A stretch of DNA of 64,000 bases, taken from Diphasiastrum complanatum. Its lineage: Eukaryota; Streptophyta; Lycopodiopsida; Lycopodiales; Lycopodiaceae. Shown one piece after another: positions 10,892 to 21,848 of the stretch. The DNA is taken from contig MU831892.1 in assembly GCA_029204225.1 (NCBI GenBank), positions 34,179 through 98,178 of the forward strand. Direction: 5' to 3'. Both the position numbers and the translations under genes were made by a program. The first letter of the stretch is position 1. Every line of letters begins with the position of its first letter. The notes under the pieces were generated by a model. It searched no databases. It was not told the origin of the DNA and saw only the letters and a list, made by a program, of their open reading frames with translations.

Positions 10892-11685
10892 TTGGCTTAT
10901 GAAGAGAAGGTACATGAGGCTACAACTTTGACCCTGAATACCTCAGAAGAGGAGTCACGGGTGCCTCCAGCCTTTATGATCTCCGTCATTTGTGTAGATC
11001 AGTTACGTTCATATGAATATCTCAACAACCATCGAAAAATACTTCTTTCTCTTGAAGCTACGATCCAAGCTGTTCAAACTCATCTTCAAAAACTAGATTC
11101 GTCTATCCGATGATCTCAGGAAAGAAGTTACAGCCATCAAACTCGAAGCTTCCTCTCATTCGACTACGTCAGCTAAGATCCAACAGCTTGAAAGTCAAGT
11201 GGAACAAAATCATACCGTTGTCCGATCCTAGGCAGATGTGCTCAAAGGTGCTAATACTGTTGTTCTACCACCTCCATCTTCCTTTATCTCGGCTACGTTC
11301 ACCGAAAGCTGTTTGCGAGAGCAGAAGGCTCTTAATGTCCGAGTCAGAGGTATTACGAACTCCCATGATGTTGTTGGTGATGCTAAAGAGTTTCTTGAAG
11401 AAAATGGATACTGCATGGCGACCTAAGAAAGACCCAAGCACTCTTGTCATACACTTTGCATCTGCAACTGGCCGTCATGAAGTGCACGGGAAGAGATCTA
11501 CACTGCGGGGCACTATGAAATACCTGGATGAAGACCTTACTTTCATTCAAGTTCAAGAACGGAAAAAGGCAAAACATGAGGCTGTAACGAATGGAAAGCG
11601 GCTGATCCCCAGAGATGGTATCATTCGTTTTGAAGATATTAAACCTGTTGCTACTAATGAGATATCTGAGATTGTTCAGAGTTAG
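10892..11685 (+). pseudogene. LINE ORF1-like protein, frameshifted
   Basis: Overlapping frames give an ORF1-type protein. First comes a predicted coiled coil (about 11040-11220, with heptad-rich KIQQLESQVEQ). Then there is a linker with SYADVLKG-like sequence (the Y position is a stop, near 11228), and a basic C-terminal part (about 11460-11640) containing TMKYLDEDLTFIQVQERKKA. Plant LINE ORF1 proteins of this kind bind RNA and chaperone the element's own transcript. At least two frameshifts and one stop interrupt it. It is followed directly by a LINE 3' end, so ORF2 of this copy is missing. Confidence 0.75.
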
Positions 11686-11699
11686 TGTGAGAGTTAGAG

Positions 11700-11935
11700 C
11701 ATTGAAGAGATGCCAGTTGAATATGTAAATGGTCTTCGTACCATATAATCCTGGACACTATCCTCTTCTTAGTTAGTTTGTTTTTTAGTTATGTTGTTTG
11801 ACGGCACTGCTCCATCTTGGTTCCACTTTACCTGATGTACTTGTTCGTCTTATATGCCTTTTGGCATGGAAAAGACGTTAATAAAGCTTCTTCTTCTTCT
11901 TCTTCTTCTTCTTCTCTCTTCGACTGATTGCTAGG
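11700..11935 (+). mobile_element. LINE 3' end with terminal stem-loop and (CTT)n tail
   Basis: Contains ATGCCTTTTGGCAT (11854-11867, a 5-bp stem), then GAAAAGACGTTAATAAAG and a (TTC)n tail. Near-identical sequence recurs at 15440-15630. Related 3' ends with the same order (GTACTT, TCTTAT, stem-loop, TTAATAAA, simple-repeat tail) occur at 15075-15150 and, inverted, at 42060-42185. Confidence 0.8.
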
Positions 11936-11939
11936 AGCA

Positions 11940-11940
<1 letters not shown>

Positions 11941-12001
<61 letters not shown>
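11941..12001 (+). repeat. (CT)n microsatellite
   Basis: About 60 bp of nearly pure CT, separated from the (CTT)n tail by roughly 25 bp, and abutting the 5' end of the next LINE. Predicted Ser-Leu or Arg-Glu repeat proteins across it are not genes. Confidence 0.95.
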
Positions 12002-12003
<2 letters not shown>

Positions 12004-12050
12004 GGGCAGTTTCAACCTGACTAGCCACTTCACCCTCTATCTGGAGGAAG

Positions 12051-14891
12051 GTGCACTTGGCTCTCAAGACCTTCATTGCCCATTGTCAGATGGAAGTAAG
12101 CTTTCAATGTGATATCCTTTTGTTAGCAGAGACTCATGAATCATTATATAGACCGCTCCCATCCATACAGGATTGCACTTGGCACTCAGCGCATCGGCCC
12201 TTCTTGAGAGGGAAGACCTCCCGAGGTGATGGTGTTGCATGTCTCAACAAGGATGTTTTCAGTTCTCATTTTAAACTGGTCAAAAGTGATCCCTTTACAT
12301 GTTTTATTTGGTTTCAGTTCTTTGGTCACTGTTTGGGGCTTTCTTAGGACCTCTTTCTTGCAGTTTGTTACTTTGCACCGCAGACATCATCTTTTGCAGA
12401 TTTTGGTGGTGACCCTTTCCAGGCTCTCTCAGATGATATAGTCAAATTTGCACAGCGAGGCCTTATTCTTTTAGCAAGGGATTTTAACCAACAAGCTATC
12501 TTTTTATCTCAATCTCTTTTGCAATCTGCCAATAATGCCTATCCTTTGAAAACCTTCTCTTCGCATAAACGCACCCACAACAAATGGTATGATACAGAGT
12601 GCTTCTCATTGCATAAACAAATTGTTTACACTATGTTATTGCCTCCCCATCCTCCCATTTCTTATGGCGGATGTTCTCTAAAAACCCTTATAAACCCGCT
12701 CCTATTGCTATTGAGTCATGGATAAATTATGCTACCAAGATTTATACATTAGACTCTCTTTCCATTTCTCTTTCCCCACACCAGCCTCTTCACCTCGTCC
12801 ATGGTTGAAAACGCCATTCAAAATGGTCAAACCCAAAAAGCCACTGATGTTGACCTCCTAAGTATGGCCTTCCTAAAACCAGTTGCTCACATTATTGCCC
12901 CATACATTTCCCATATCTTTAACCAATCTGTCATCTTCGGTCTCCCCACATCTTGGTGCACCAACCTTTTACACCCTATCCTAAAAGCCTGGGATCCTTT
13001 GTATTGAATGTAGACAACTACCGCACTATTATGATCAGTCATACTATGGCCAAGCTATATGGATCCGTTTTGCAGTCTATTATCAGCTCAGAGGGGTTAC
13101 ATGCTATGGGACAGGCAGGTTTTTGCATTGGCTACTCCACGGCTGACCAGATTATCATCCTGAGATGTATTATTGAGGAGGCTAAGTTCAGGAGGTAGAG
13201 GGTTTATTGTTGCTTTGTGGATTTCCGCAAAGCCTTTGATTCTGTTCCGAGACACCTTTTACTCCAGCGCCAAACATCGCTTGGCTTTTCTCAAGAGGTC
13301 ATTGCTGCTATCATCACATTGTATGAGAGAGTGTTGGCTCGCTTTCGAGATGGTGATGGATGGTCCTCTTACATTCATAGTACAATGGGAGTTAAGCAGG
13401 GATGTCCTTTGTCCCCTACTCTCTTTGCTCTATATATTGATGATCTTGAGCGGATTATTAGGCAAGAGGGTGGAGAAGGTTGTCCGTTAGCAAATATGAT
13501 TATCCCTATTCTACTGTATGCGGATGATGTGATACTTCTATCTAGATCAGCATCTGGGCTTCAGCAACACCTTCATGCTTTATATACTTTTTGCCAGACA
13601 TGGGGTTTGATGGTGAACATTGGTAAAACTAAGGTCATGGTCTTCAACACCAATCAACAGCATGTGAGAGACACAGTATTCTACTATGATGGACTGCCAC
13701 TGGAGATAGTAGCCTCTTATACATACCTGGGTGTCCTTTTTACTGGTCCATTGCTCACTTTTAGACCAGCTGCGTTGTCTAGGCTCCACAAGGGGCACTC
13801 TGCTCTTGTCCAGGACGGAGAGGTTTTCCTCTATTTACTATGTACATGATCCTGACACGCGCTGTCGCCTTTTTTCTGCCACTGTCTCTCCGGTTGCTCT
13901 ATATTCAGCAGAGACATGGTGCCCTGGCTTGTCCAGAGATACTTGGAGTGATATTTCACGTTTACAGATCCTTATGCTTAGCCGGATGATCCGTGCGAAA
14001 CAGTCAGTTCCTCATGATATCATATTGGCAGAGTTTGCCTCACCACCACTAATTGTTGAGGCTATATTTCAAATTATCACATTCATTCAGAGAGTCTCAG
14101 AGCTTGATTCATCCAGATATGTTGTTGCACCTTTCACATCCTCTCACACTAGCTAGTCAGCAGGCTAAGGCCTCATGGTGTCAATGCGTTTCTGACCTTT
14201 TGCGTAGGTGGGGTTTATCTATATCTGATCTCCCGAATGGGACACACGTATATATCCGCCAACAGATTTATAGAGCTTACATCAGCACGGTGTGGTCTCA
14301 CCCAGATCCATCACGGTTCAAGCTTCATTTTTATCACACTCATCTTCTTCAGCTTGATGTTTCAGGGCTTCCATTCGGGCGGGTTATTTGTCTCGGACAT
14401 TATCTTTCGGCCTGCATTATCGTCTTGGTCAGCTTAAGGTCTCTTCTCACCAGCTTGCTATTGAGAGAGGCAGATACATAGACACACCTCGTCCGTTAGG
14501 GATTTGTCAGTGCTACTCTTTACAGGAGATTGAGGATGAGTTCCATTTCATTTTTCGATGTCCGACCTACTATGAGATCAGAGGCAGATACCATTGCTTA
14601 TACAAAGATACTCCACTTACACTTGGTTCTTTCCTTGCTTTCTCAGTTGCGAGATGTGTTGGTTTATTATTACGAGAGATGTTTACTCTGAGATCTTCTT
14701 CTTTATTGGATGCTTCGGATGTGGATCATAGCCAGTCCCGCATTACGCACTTTTTTCAAAAGAGGCATAGAGATGAGACTTCTGACAGTGAGATAGACAT
14801 TCCGGTACGACGACCGAAGCTCCAGCGTCATCTTCGCTCCTCCAGGCCCACGCTCTTCACCGGAGGCCAACACCTGCTTCTCACCATATGA
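12051..14891 (+). pseudogene. LINE ORF2: endonuclease-reverse transcriptase, inactivated
   Basis: Non-LTR retrotransposon polyprotein spread over several frames. The 5'-truncated APE-type endonuclease starts near 12110 (LLLAETH, then RGDGVACL). Reverse transcriptase runs from about 12800 to 13660: motif A FVDFRKAFDSVP (13213-13248), GVKQGCPLSPTLFALYIDDL (13388-13447) and catalytic YADD (13517-13528). The C-terminal part ends in a Cys-His cluster CQCYSLQEIEDEFHFIFRC near 14508-14566, typical of LINE ORF2 tails. Breaks: frameshifts near 12300, 12990, 13800, 14140 and 14390, and a stop at 13196. The catalytic residues survive but the frame does not. Confidence 0.92.
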
Positions 14892-15150
14892 CACAATTTT
14901 TTATATCCACTTAGCCAGTTATATCAGTTTTCTCTTTCCCTCTGTGCAGTTGGTGGTTAAGCTACTGATATTGTACCCTCGACAGAGCTGGAGGTTAAGC
15001 TTTGCTTTTCTCTCTGTTTTCTTGTGCTGGTTTAGCTTTTAGGAATAAGTCCTACGTGGACAATGCTCCTTTTTATGTACTTTTTATATGTCTTATGTGC
15101 CCTCGGGCACTTGATAGACATTAATATAATTCTAATTCTAATTCTAATTC
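14892..15150 (+). mobile_element. 3' UTR and tail of the ORF2-bearing LINE
   Basis: Ends with the stem-loop GTGCCCTCGGGCAC (15097-15110), then GACATTAATATAATTC and a short (TAATTC)n tail. This is the same 3' terminal layout as the other LINE ends in the window, with different stem sequence (compensatory change). Confidence 0.75.
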
Positions 15151-15623
15151 TCTGCTGATGGCGCCATCGCGCAATGCCTCCATCGCGCCTGGCTGCTGAG
15201 GGCGCCATCGCGTCCTGCTGTTGCCGCCTCCATCTCTGATAGTGCTACCCTGCTGCGCTGTCCTCCATCGCGCCTTGGTGTCCATCTGCTTCTGATGGTG
15301 CTGCCCATTTCTCCATCTCGCCCTGTCCATCGCTTATGGTGCATGTCCTCCATTGCTGATTATTGCTTGCCTATCATTCGGATTTGAAAAATGCCTCGTC
15401 ACAAAGGGGTTTCCCTTACTCCTAATCCATCTGGCATTTCCAGCGTTTCTATTGAACATGTAAATGGTACACGTACCATATAATCCTGGCTATATCAGTC
15501 TCTCTTAGTTAGTTTTGCTTTAGTTATGTTGTTTTGATGGCACTATTCCGTCTTGTTTCCATCTTATCTGATGTATTGTTCGTCTTATACGCCTTTTGGC
15601 ATGGAAAAGACGTTTATAATAAA

Positions 15624-15703
<80 letters not shown>
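15151..15703 (+). mobile_element. Internally deleted, non-autonomous LINE
   Basis: A CpG-rich 5' part (15151-15360) with repeated CTCCATCGCGC and GGCGCCATCGCG words resembles a LINE promoter/5' UTR. An ATG at about 15391 opens a 30-codon reading frame whose last residues (EHVNGTRTI) match the end of the frame preceding the 3' end at 11710-11745. The LINE 3' end follows with stem-loop GCCTTTTGGC (15591-15600) and a (CT)n tail (15629-15703). ORF1 body and ORF2 are absent. The element abuts the tail of the preceding LINE. Confidence 0.65.
15629..15703 (+). repeat. (CT)n microsatellite, LINE tail
   Basis: About 75 bp of pure CT directly attached to AATAAAGCTCG of the LINE 3' end, so it is probably an expanded 3' tail. 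Confidence 0.95.
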
Positions 15704-15706
<3 letters not shown>

Positions 15707-16159
15707 AACATGTCTACCCCAATTTGGTTTTTTCTTTTTATAGTAGGCCAATTGGAAAATCTTTCCAATTCAAACCGGCCAATTCAAATCCTAAAAGCAG
15801 GATTCAAATAATCAAGGGAGACAAAACTTTTGGAGGGAAAATAGTGCACCTTCCTATAGGACACCCAGTCCAAATGATTAAGTAATAAAAGTTGGGCCTT
15901 TGGCAAACATGAATAAAAAAGAGGCTATGGCCAACATAATGAGTTAAAACGACAAGTTGTGAGGCACCAAAAATGTGCTAGATGGACCAAACGCCCACAA
16001 CAAGTCTCCTACCTAAGCTACAAGCTGTAAACTATGTCCTTAATAGAAAGCAATCATCCATTAATTTATACTTTTTAGAAGAAGCACGCACTACGACTAG
16101 GTCCACACCCAACTAGAAGGACCAAAACCCACCAAGACACCCAGTAATATGTGTCCAAA

Positions 16160-16588
16160 TGCCAGTTGTTATATCCATACAAGATGTATGACACTAAGTA
16201 GACGCACAACTACTGGGGTCCCGTAGTTGTTTACTGTTTTTAGACCTTTTTAAAATACATTTAAGACTATTTTACATGGTTACTGAATTGGGCCTTAATA
16301 TTTCAAATTTCAAATTTCCCCTCCAAATTAGATTAAAATGGTAGCTTTTTCTTATATATATAGCCACTAAGGCTAACCATTAATCAGTCATGAGAGTTGG
16401 AGTCTTAAGCTCTTTGTAGGGGAGTTCCATTTTTGTATTGGCGATCTGCCTAAGCTATCAAACCAATGATTTCATTAGTCTTCTTTGTTGGAGAATGCTT
16501 GTGAATGATTATTTTGGCGCTTTTATGAATGCTACTTGCTATCTTGCATGCTAAATCTGTAGATACATTCTTAACTTGGTATCAACGC
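16160..16588 (+). mobile_element. Candidate LTR end with primer-binding site
   Basis: A TATATATATAGCC box near 16354 is followed about 220 bp later by TGGTATCAACGC (16577-16588), which matches the initiator-Met-tRNA primer site seen elsewhere in the window at 10 of 12 positions. This looks like the right part of a plus-strand LTR. Its left end and any partner are not visible, and no pol follows. Confidence 0.4.
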
Positions 16589-17564
16589 AATTTCCTTCCT
16601 TGGTGGGAGTGCTAGTTTTTGTTTTGATTTTTTCTGCCGCCAAGTTTAGCATGTTGTTGGCTAAAGACCTGCTAGAAAAAAAATGGACATCCGCCAAGTG
16701 TGGAGAAACAAAAAAAGTTCCACCAAAAAGTGGCATTGAAAATAGCAAGGTAAATGCTCGAAAATTAAAAAATACCTCAAAAATAGTGCAAGATGAATGC
16801 TTGAGGTAAGGCTAATTGCATTGTGACTCGTGAGGTTGTGGTTTGTCGTGAAAGTGGTTCTTTGAGCTTAAATTTCTATCGGAATGACTTATCAAGACTA
16901 TACTATGGAATGACAAGCCTATGTGAAGTACCTATGCTTTGATGAGCGTAGTGTGGGGAACAAAATCAGCAACATTTTGTGTCATCGCCTTTAGGTTAGA
17001 CTAACACTATTTCCTTTAGGTCTTTCAAGTCAACCTTCGAAAAATGGTCAATTGCATCCACAACCTTTATGTTAGCAATAAAGTAAAGGATTCTCCTAAA
17101 TCTCATTCACACATGTTACCTTTATGTTGACCTTCATGGCATCATTACTTTCTTCCATCACTCCTATCCATCACATTAATTACCCCTAATGTTGTCATTT
17201 AGGATTAATTAGGATTATTGGGCCAAGTCTGCGTGCTAATTCTAGGGGCCCTTACCTATATTTAGTAAAACTCAAGTTAGACTATAGTTAGACAAGTTCA
17301 AGATTCTAGTGCTTGATTTGGAGCACAAGTTTTGCTATAAATAGTTGTTGGTGCTTTTACGTTATACAGAAACATCAATTAGGCAATTGCTTTTAGGCTA
17401 CTTTTGCTTCTGCCTGACCAAAGCCTATAAGTATGTAGTGCGCCCTAGCTCACATAGTTGGAGTTTCTCCTCACTTGTGTTCTCTCTCATGTGTTTGGCT
17501 ATTGTTTCATCACAATAGGAATCTTGTCTTGGGTTACTTGTATGAGCATGTCGGTTTTCTAACA

Positions 17565-17576
17565 TGGTATTATAGC
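17565..17576 (+). other. Primer-binding site of the LARD-like element
   Basis: TGGTATTATAGC, two differences from the usual initiator-Met-tRNA complement TGGTATCAGAGC, immediately after the LTR end ...TCTAACA. Confidence 0.7.
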
Positions 17577-18405
17577 ATGCTTCAAGATTCGAGAGAACAA
17601 GGAGGTACTCAATGAACGGAGTCAATCATCATATGCAGGTTGATTCGACTATCTTCAAGGTGTGGAGTTGGTGTCCCTAGCCAGCTCTCAAGTTTGATCT
17701 TCGTCGAGCAGCTTTGTGAGAAGATCTAGTGCTACAAGGAGAAGGGCTATGCTGCAAGAGGAGATTATGAAATCTGCCTCAGATCTCAAGTCGCTATAGG
17801 ACAGCAAAGCGTGGAGAAGATCTCAGTATCTAATCGCTGGCTGAATCTATATACTAAGCTGGAATCAAGCCTACAGATTGTTGGAAATCTACTTGCTGAA
17901 ATCAGAACTGATCAGATCGCTGAAACTTGGTTGCTACAAGTGGGATCATCTGCAGGAATTGGATTACAACACATCTGCAAGGCAGATCCCTGATTGCAGA
18001 TCGGGAAGCAAACAGTTCCCTGCAGATGATCAGCAGATCTACTGTTGGAAGGAGGCTGATAGCGTACGTCTGGCTTCAAAAAATTGCTACAAAACCAGCA
18101 AGATACCTAGGTTGCTGAGAAAGATTGTTGTTGTTCCAAAAACTCAGGTCATTGAAGAAGTCAGGTTGCTAATATCTGTTGTTCGCTGAATTCAGATCAT
18201 ACTAATCGCTGCATAGACAAGCAATTTTCAGAGTCAAGACACAGCAAGATTAGGTTCCAGGATTGCTAAGTTTTTCGCAAGCCAATAAAAGGCAAATCAA
18301 TAGAGGAAAGATTTTATTGGTTGCTGGAGGCAAATCGCTGCAGAGAGATCAGAGTGCTTAACCAAGATAGATAGCCGAAGACAGCTAGGATTGCAACATT
18401 TGTTG

Positions 18406-18492
18406 TTCCATAGAAGGCTGTTGGAACGTCATTGGAAGTACGAAGCTATTACAAGTTCGCTATTGAAGGCTGTTGGAACGTCGTTGGAGATC
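18406..18492 (+). repeat. Internal tandem duplication in the LARD-like element
   Basis: The sequence GAAGGCTGTTGGAACGTC(A/G)TTGGA occurs twice, about 57 bp apart, in the non-coding interior. Confidence 0.7.
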
Positions 18493-19995
18493 AACAGGAC
18501 CAGCGTCATGGAACTACAAGGCAAAGGGTCAACTCACAGGAAAAATGAAAACTATGTGAAACAAGAGACAGCGAGGGAGATGGTAGGGAAAGGCAATCGG
18601 CAATCATGGTGTCGCTGAAGTTACAGAAGAAGCTACCAACCAGCATACTGAAGGAAGGCCAACTTCAGAGGTTCTAAGATTAGAGAAGATTTTGTTGAGG
18701 TTGGAATCGACAAAGGTGCAAACTTTAAGAGGGAGTTGCATGAGAAGCATAGACTATCAGTCTATATAGGTAAATCGATATTCAACAGGATGCTTCATTG
18801 ATTCACAGTTTCTTATCATGGTGACAAATGATAAGTTCACTGTTACAAGTGACAGGTGTGACAAGCTATGTGGTCGTCATTCTATGTTGTATCAATGAGA
18901 TAGAGGTAGGAGATTCCATGAAAAGATAGTGTCAAGTACTTTGTGTGAGAAAGTATTTGAGGGGGAGTATCAATTACTTTGTGTGAGGAAGTATTATATA
19001 CGTTTTATCTTTCTATTGGGGATGCTCTATTACTTGCATATTTGGTTTGGTTCATGGAGGACATTCTATTTGTATCATTGTTGGAGAGGGGTTGAAGACA
19101 GGAACGGAAACATGAAGGGTGGGTATATCCAAGGAAAGTAGGTCAAGCTAATTCCATCAAGTCAATCACAGATGGTAACTTATGAGAGTACCAAAGAATT
19201 GAAGTGAATTCAATTCAAGGAATCGACACAAGTGGAGCCAACTACTTATGAAGTACAGGTTTCTGACATGGGTGTTGATGCATGAGATTTGATATTGATA
19301 TTTGTAGATCTATTTCCTACTTATGGTTGTCATGATGGTGCTATGGTAAACAAAGAGGATTACATTTTCTCTATGAATGTTGGTGAGATCCCTTGTGGTA
19401 GCTTGGAAGATGTTCAAAGAGACCAAGGGAGTCAATCTTCAAGCAAAATTCTCAAGGTTAAGGCAAAGGTTATCATGTCTACATTATTTGATTCAAGGGA
19501 GTCACAAATCTGTGATTCAAAGGAAGTCAAGGGATCGGGTGACATGTTGCACTCATGATGGTCACACATATACACTAAAGGGATATGAAGACTAAAGCAA
19601 GACATTGGGAAGTCCTATGAAGCAGGTTTATATAAAAAGGATCGACATTTGAAGAAATTCTAAATCACCATTCAAAAGAAGTTTTACATCAAGTAATGAA
19701 GACATTGAGATCAGAGTTGATCGTGGATTCTACATCAGAGTTGAGGATCTTCATTACATGGGGTCGTGGAGGATACACAAGCATACTTGTGCTATGCATA
19801 GTTTTTGACAATGTAAACATTAAGGGGAAGTGTTAGAGTTAATGTTCACATTAATTACCCCTAATGTTGTCATTTAGGATTAATTAGGATTATTGGGTCA
19901 TGCCTGCATGCTAATTCTAGGGGCCCTTACCTATATTTAGTAAAAGTCACATCAAAATATAGTTAGACAAGTTCAAGATTCTACTGCTTGATTTG

Positions 19996-21584
19996 GAGCA
20001 CAAGTTTTGGATGCAAAATACACAAGAAGACGCTTCATTATAGGAAAGGAGGTGTTTTGCAATTGGACCAAACCCAACATGAAGTCGTCTATCCAATCAA
20101 CTAAAATAATTGAATTACCAAAATTATGTTTCTAAACTAGACTTTAGAACATTTAGATCCTAACCTACAAAATAGCCATTAAAAGAAGCATGCCTTGTGT
20201 TTTTTGGCTAATTAACGAGTTTGCTCTCAGGCTGGACTTTTATTTATAAAATGCTACTGCCTAGTAATCATTGTTTGGAATTTATCGTCCAATATTTACA
20301 ATTTGACCTTTGTCAACACTGGCGTTGCCTTGAAATCAAGTCTTGTCCAAGAATCTACTATCAATAATTTGATCTCGCCTTGTGACAAACACTAACTTGC
20401 CTAGATTGGCCATTTCAGATCCTTATAACCTTTTTGACACCTATACAACAATTAATTCATGTAATGTCGACGCTTATATGCCAAATAAATGGCTTCTAAA
20501 TATTGTACTAGGTCACCCCCTGCAGCAAAGTTGGCCTAGATCACCCAATTCAGCTCCAGAATGCGCATTGGTAGAGTATCAGTGTGTTGCAATTTGAATC
20601 AACACAAAAATGGTGAAAAAATAGCCTCTATGTGAATTCTTTGTCAATGATTTCATCTCTCTATCTTGGGGTACTCCATTGTAGGCGATACAATATCAAC
20701 TACCTTTTGTTTGAGGTCAATCAGCTTAAGGACATCCAGAATTTGGCCAAAACTCCAAAAAATTCTTAGAAAAGGCTAAAATGCCCTAATTCTTCATAGA
20801 CAAGAAATAATGCCATTCAAATGAATTTATGCCCTTCAAGCCCACTTCAGCCTTTCAAATTGAATTTTTTTATGCAGTGAAGTGGTCTATTAGAATCCCC
20901 ATCATCAAAGTCAACTAACGTAAGGTTGACACGCAAATCAGTGACGAAGGCTCAATAGGGTCTAGGAGATAATTGGTGAACAATGCTGACAGCCATATAT
21001 TAGCATAAAAAACCTGAATCCTGCTGTGCACGAACTCATATTGACCCTAACTACAATATCAACAATTTGATAGCCTGAATAGCAAGCTAAAATTGTTGGT
21101 TAGTGCCAATTTCTATTTCATTGTTCCCTCATAGATTGCAAAAATTCCTCCTAAACAGAGGCAGCAGGGATATGTTGGGGGCAGGGTTCTCTAATCGTGA
21201 CCATTGTATTTATGTCATGCATGTGATAATCTACTATTCTTAAGTTCAGACCATTCATAGATTATGAATCTATATCCACAAGATCTATCTGACCACCAAT
21301 CAAAGTTTTATTAGGCTTGGATCTCACTTGAGTTGGATGTAACATATGATTTACATAAGCCCCCCCAAATGAATTCAATTACAAGTATGAAGAAAATGCA
21401 ATAGTAGCTTGAAATCAATTGTAGACTATACATGAGTATAGTGCACGATGGAGCACACATACATGAGTATTTACCATTTGCAAGTTGTCAAAGGCGCCAT
21501 TAAAAGTGCAAACCTCTACTCCAAAATGAACTACATTAATAATGTGAACTCGATAGATATCCTATACATGCTACCTAGTCTTAC
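19996..21584. other. No feature seen (intron sequence)
   Basis: Low-complexity AT-rich intron sequence between the truncated LTR and Lunapark coding exon 1. No ORF with family features, no tRNA and no LTR terminus was recognised. Confidence 0.5.
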
Positions 21585-21848
21585 CTCACCGGCAACAGAA
21601 TAAAGTACAAGGGCACGAGCAAGTTTCCTCCACGTTTGGGACCTCCTTTTCAACCTGGTGTGGACTGTCACTTCCTCTTTTGACAAATGCTGTAGTCTCT
21701 TTTCAAAATCATCACTGGTGTGCCAAAAGCTGAGGTGACCCAACCAACCCCAAAGTTTTCTTAGAGTTCCTTTTGAAGACTGAGATTGCTTAATTTCTTG
21801 AGAAGAAGAACCTCCTTGTGGCTTTTCTTTGTTAGCGGTTCCCTCCAT
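21585..21848 (-). CDS. LNP: Lunapark homologue, coding exon 1 (N-terminus)
   Basis: Encodes 88 residues from the ATG at 21846-21848 to a GAG|GTAAGA donor. Lunapark is an ER membrane protein that sits at and stabilises three-way junctions of tubular ER; plants carry LNP1/LNP2 types. Seen here: a short polar Ser/Gln-rich N-terminus, then KGTLRKLWGWLG, then DDFEKRLQHLSKEEVTVHTR and LKRRSQTWRKLAR, the conserved juxtamembrane block of plant Lunaparks. The first membrane segment begins at ALVLYSVAGE and continues in exon 2 (VLVLGIAIM). The ATG is preceded by an intron acceptor (TTTTGCAG) 25 bases upstream. An upstream in-frame codon does not match the family, so this start is preferred. The zinc ribbon cannot be checked because the later exons are outside the window. 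Confidence 0.88.

Larger units (their letters stand above)
17171..19995 (+). mobile_element. Non-autonomous LTR retrotransposon without pol (LARD-like)
   Basis: Two LTR copies share long stretches (for example CATTAATTACCCCTAATGTT and TGATTTGGAGCACAAGTTTT). The 5' LTR runs from about 17171 to 17564 and has lost its first ~15 bases. A primer site TGGTATTATAGC (17565-17576) follows it. The 3' LTR begins TGTTAGAGTT at 19831 straight after a purine tract (AAGGGGAAG) and is cut off after about 165 bp. The 2.27-kb interior holds no gag or pol domain, only short ORFs. Such elements depend on proteins of autonomous relatives. It lies in the Lunapark intron, antisense to the gene. Confidence 0.8.
10069..21584 (-). 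other. Intron of the Lunapark gene (11.5 kb, TE-filled)
   Basis: GT donor at 21584 (minus GAG|GTAAGA) and AG acceptor at 10069-10070. The flanking codons join in phase 0 inside the first membrane segment, at a point where plant homologues are continuous. The intron holds at least four retroelement pieces, all on the strand opposite to the gene. Unassigned sequence in it includes 10069-10890, 15704-16160, 16590-17170 and 19996-21584. Confidence 0.8.

Noticed and set aside
18391-18618. Short ORFs inside the LARD-like element (17811-19595)
   Set aside because: None shows gag or pol features, and they overlap one another in different frames.
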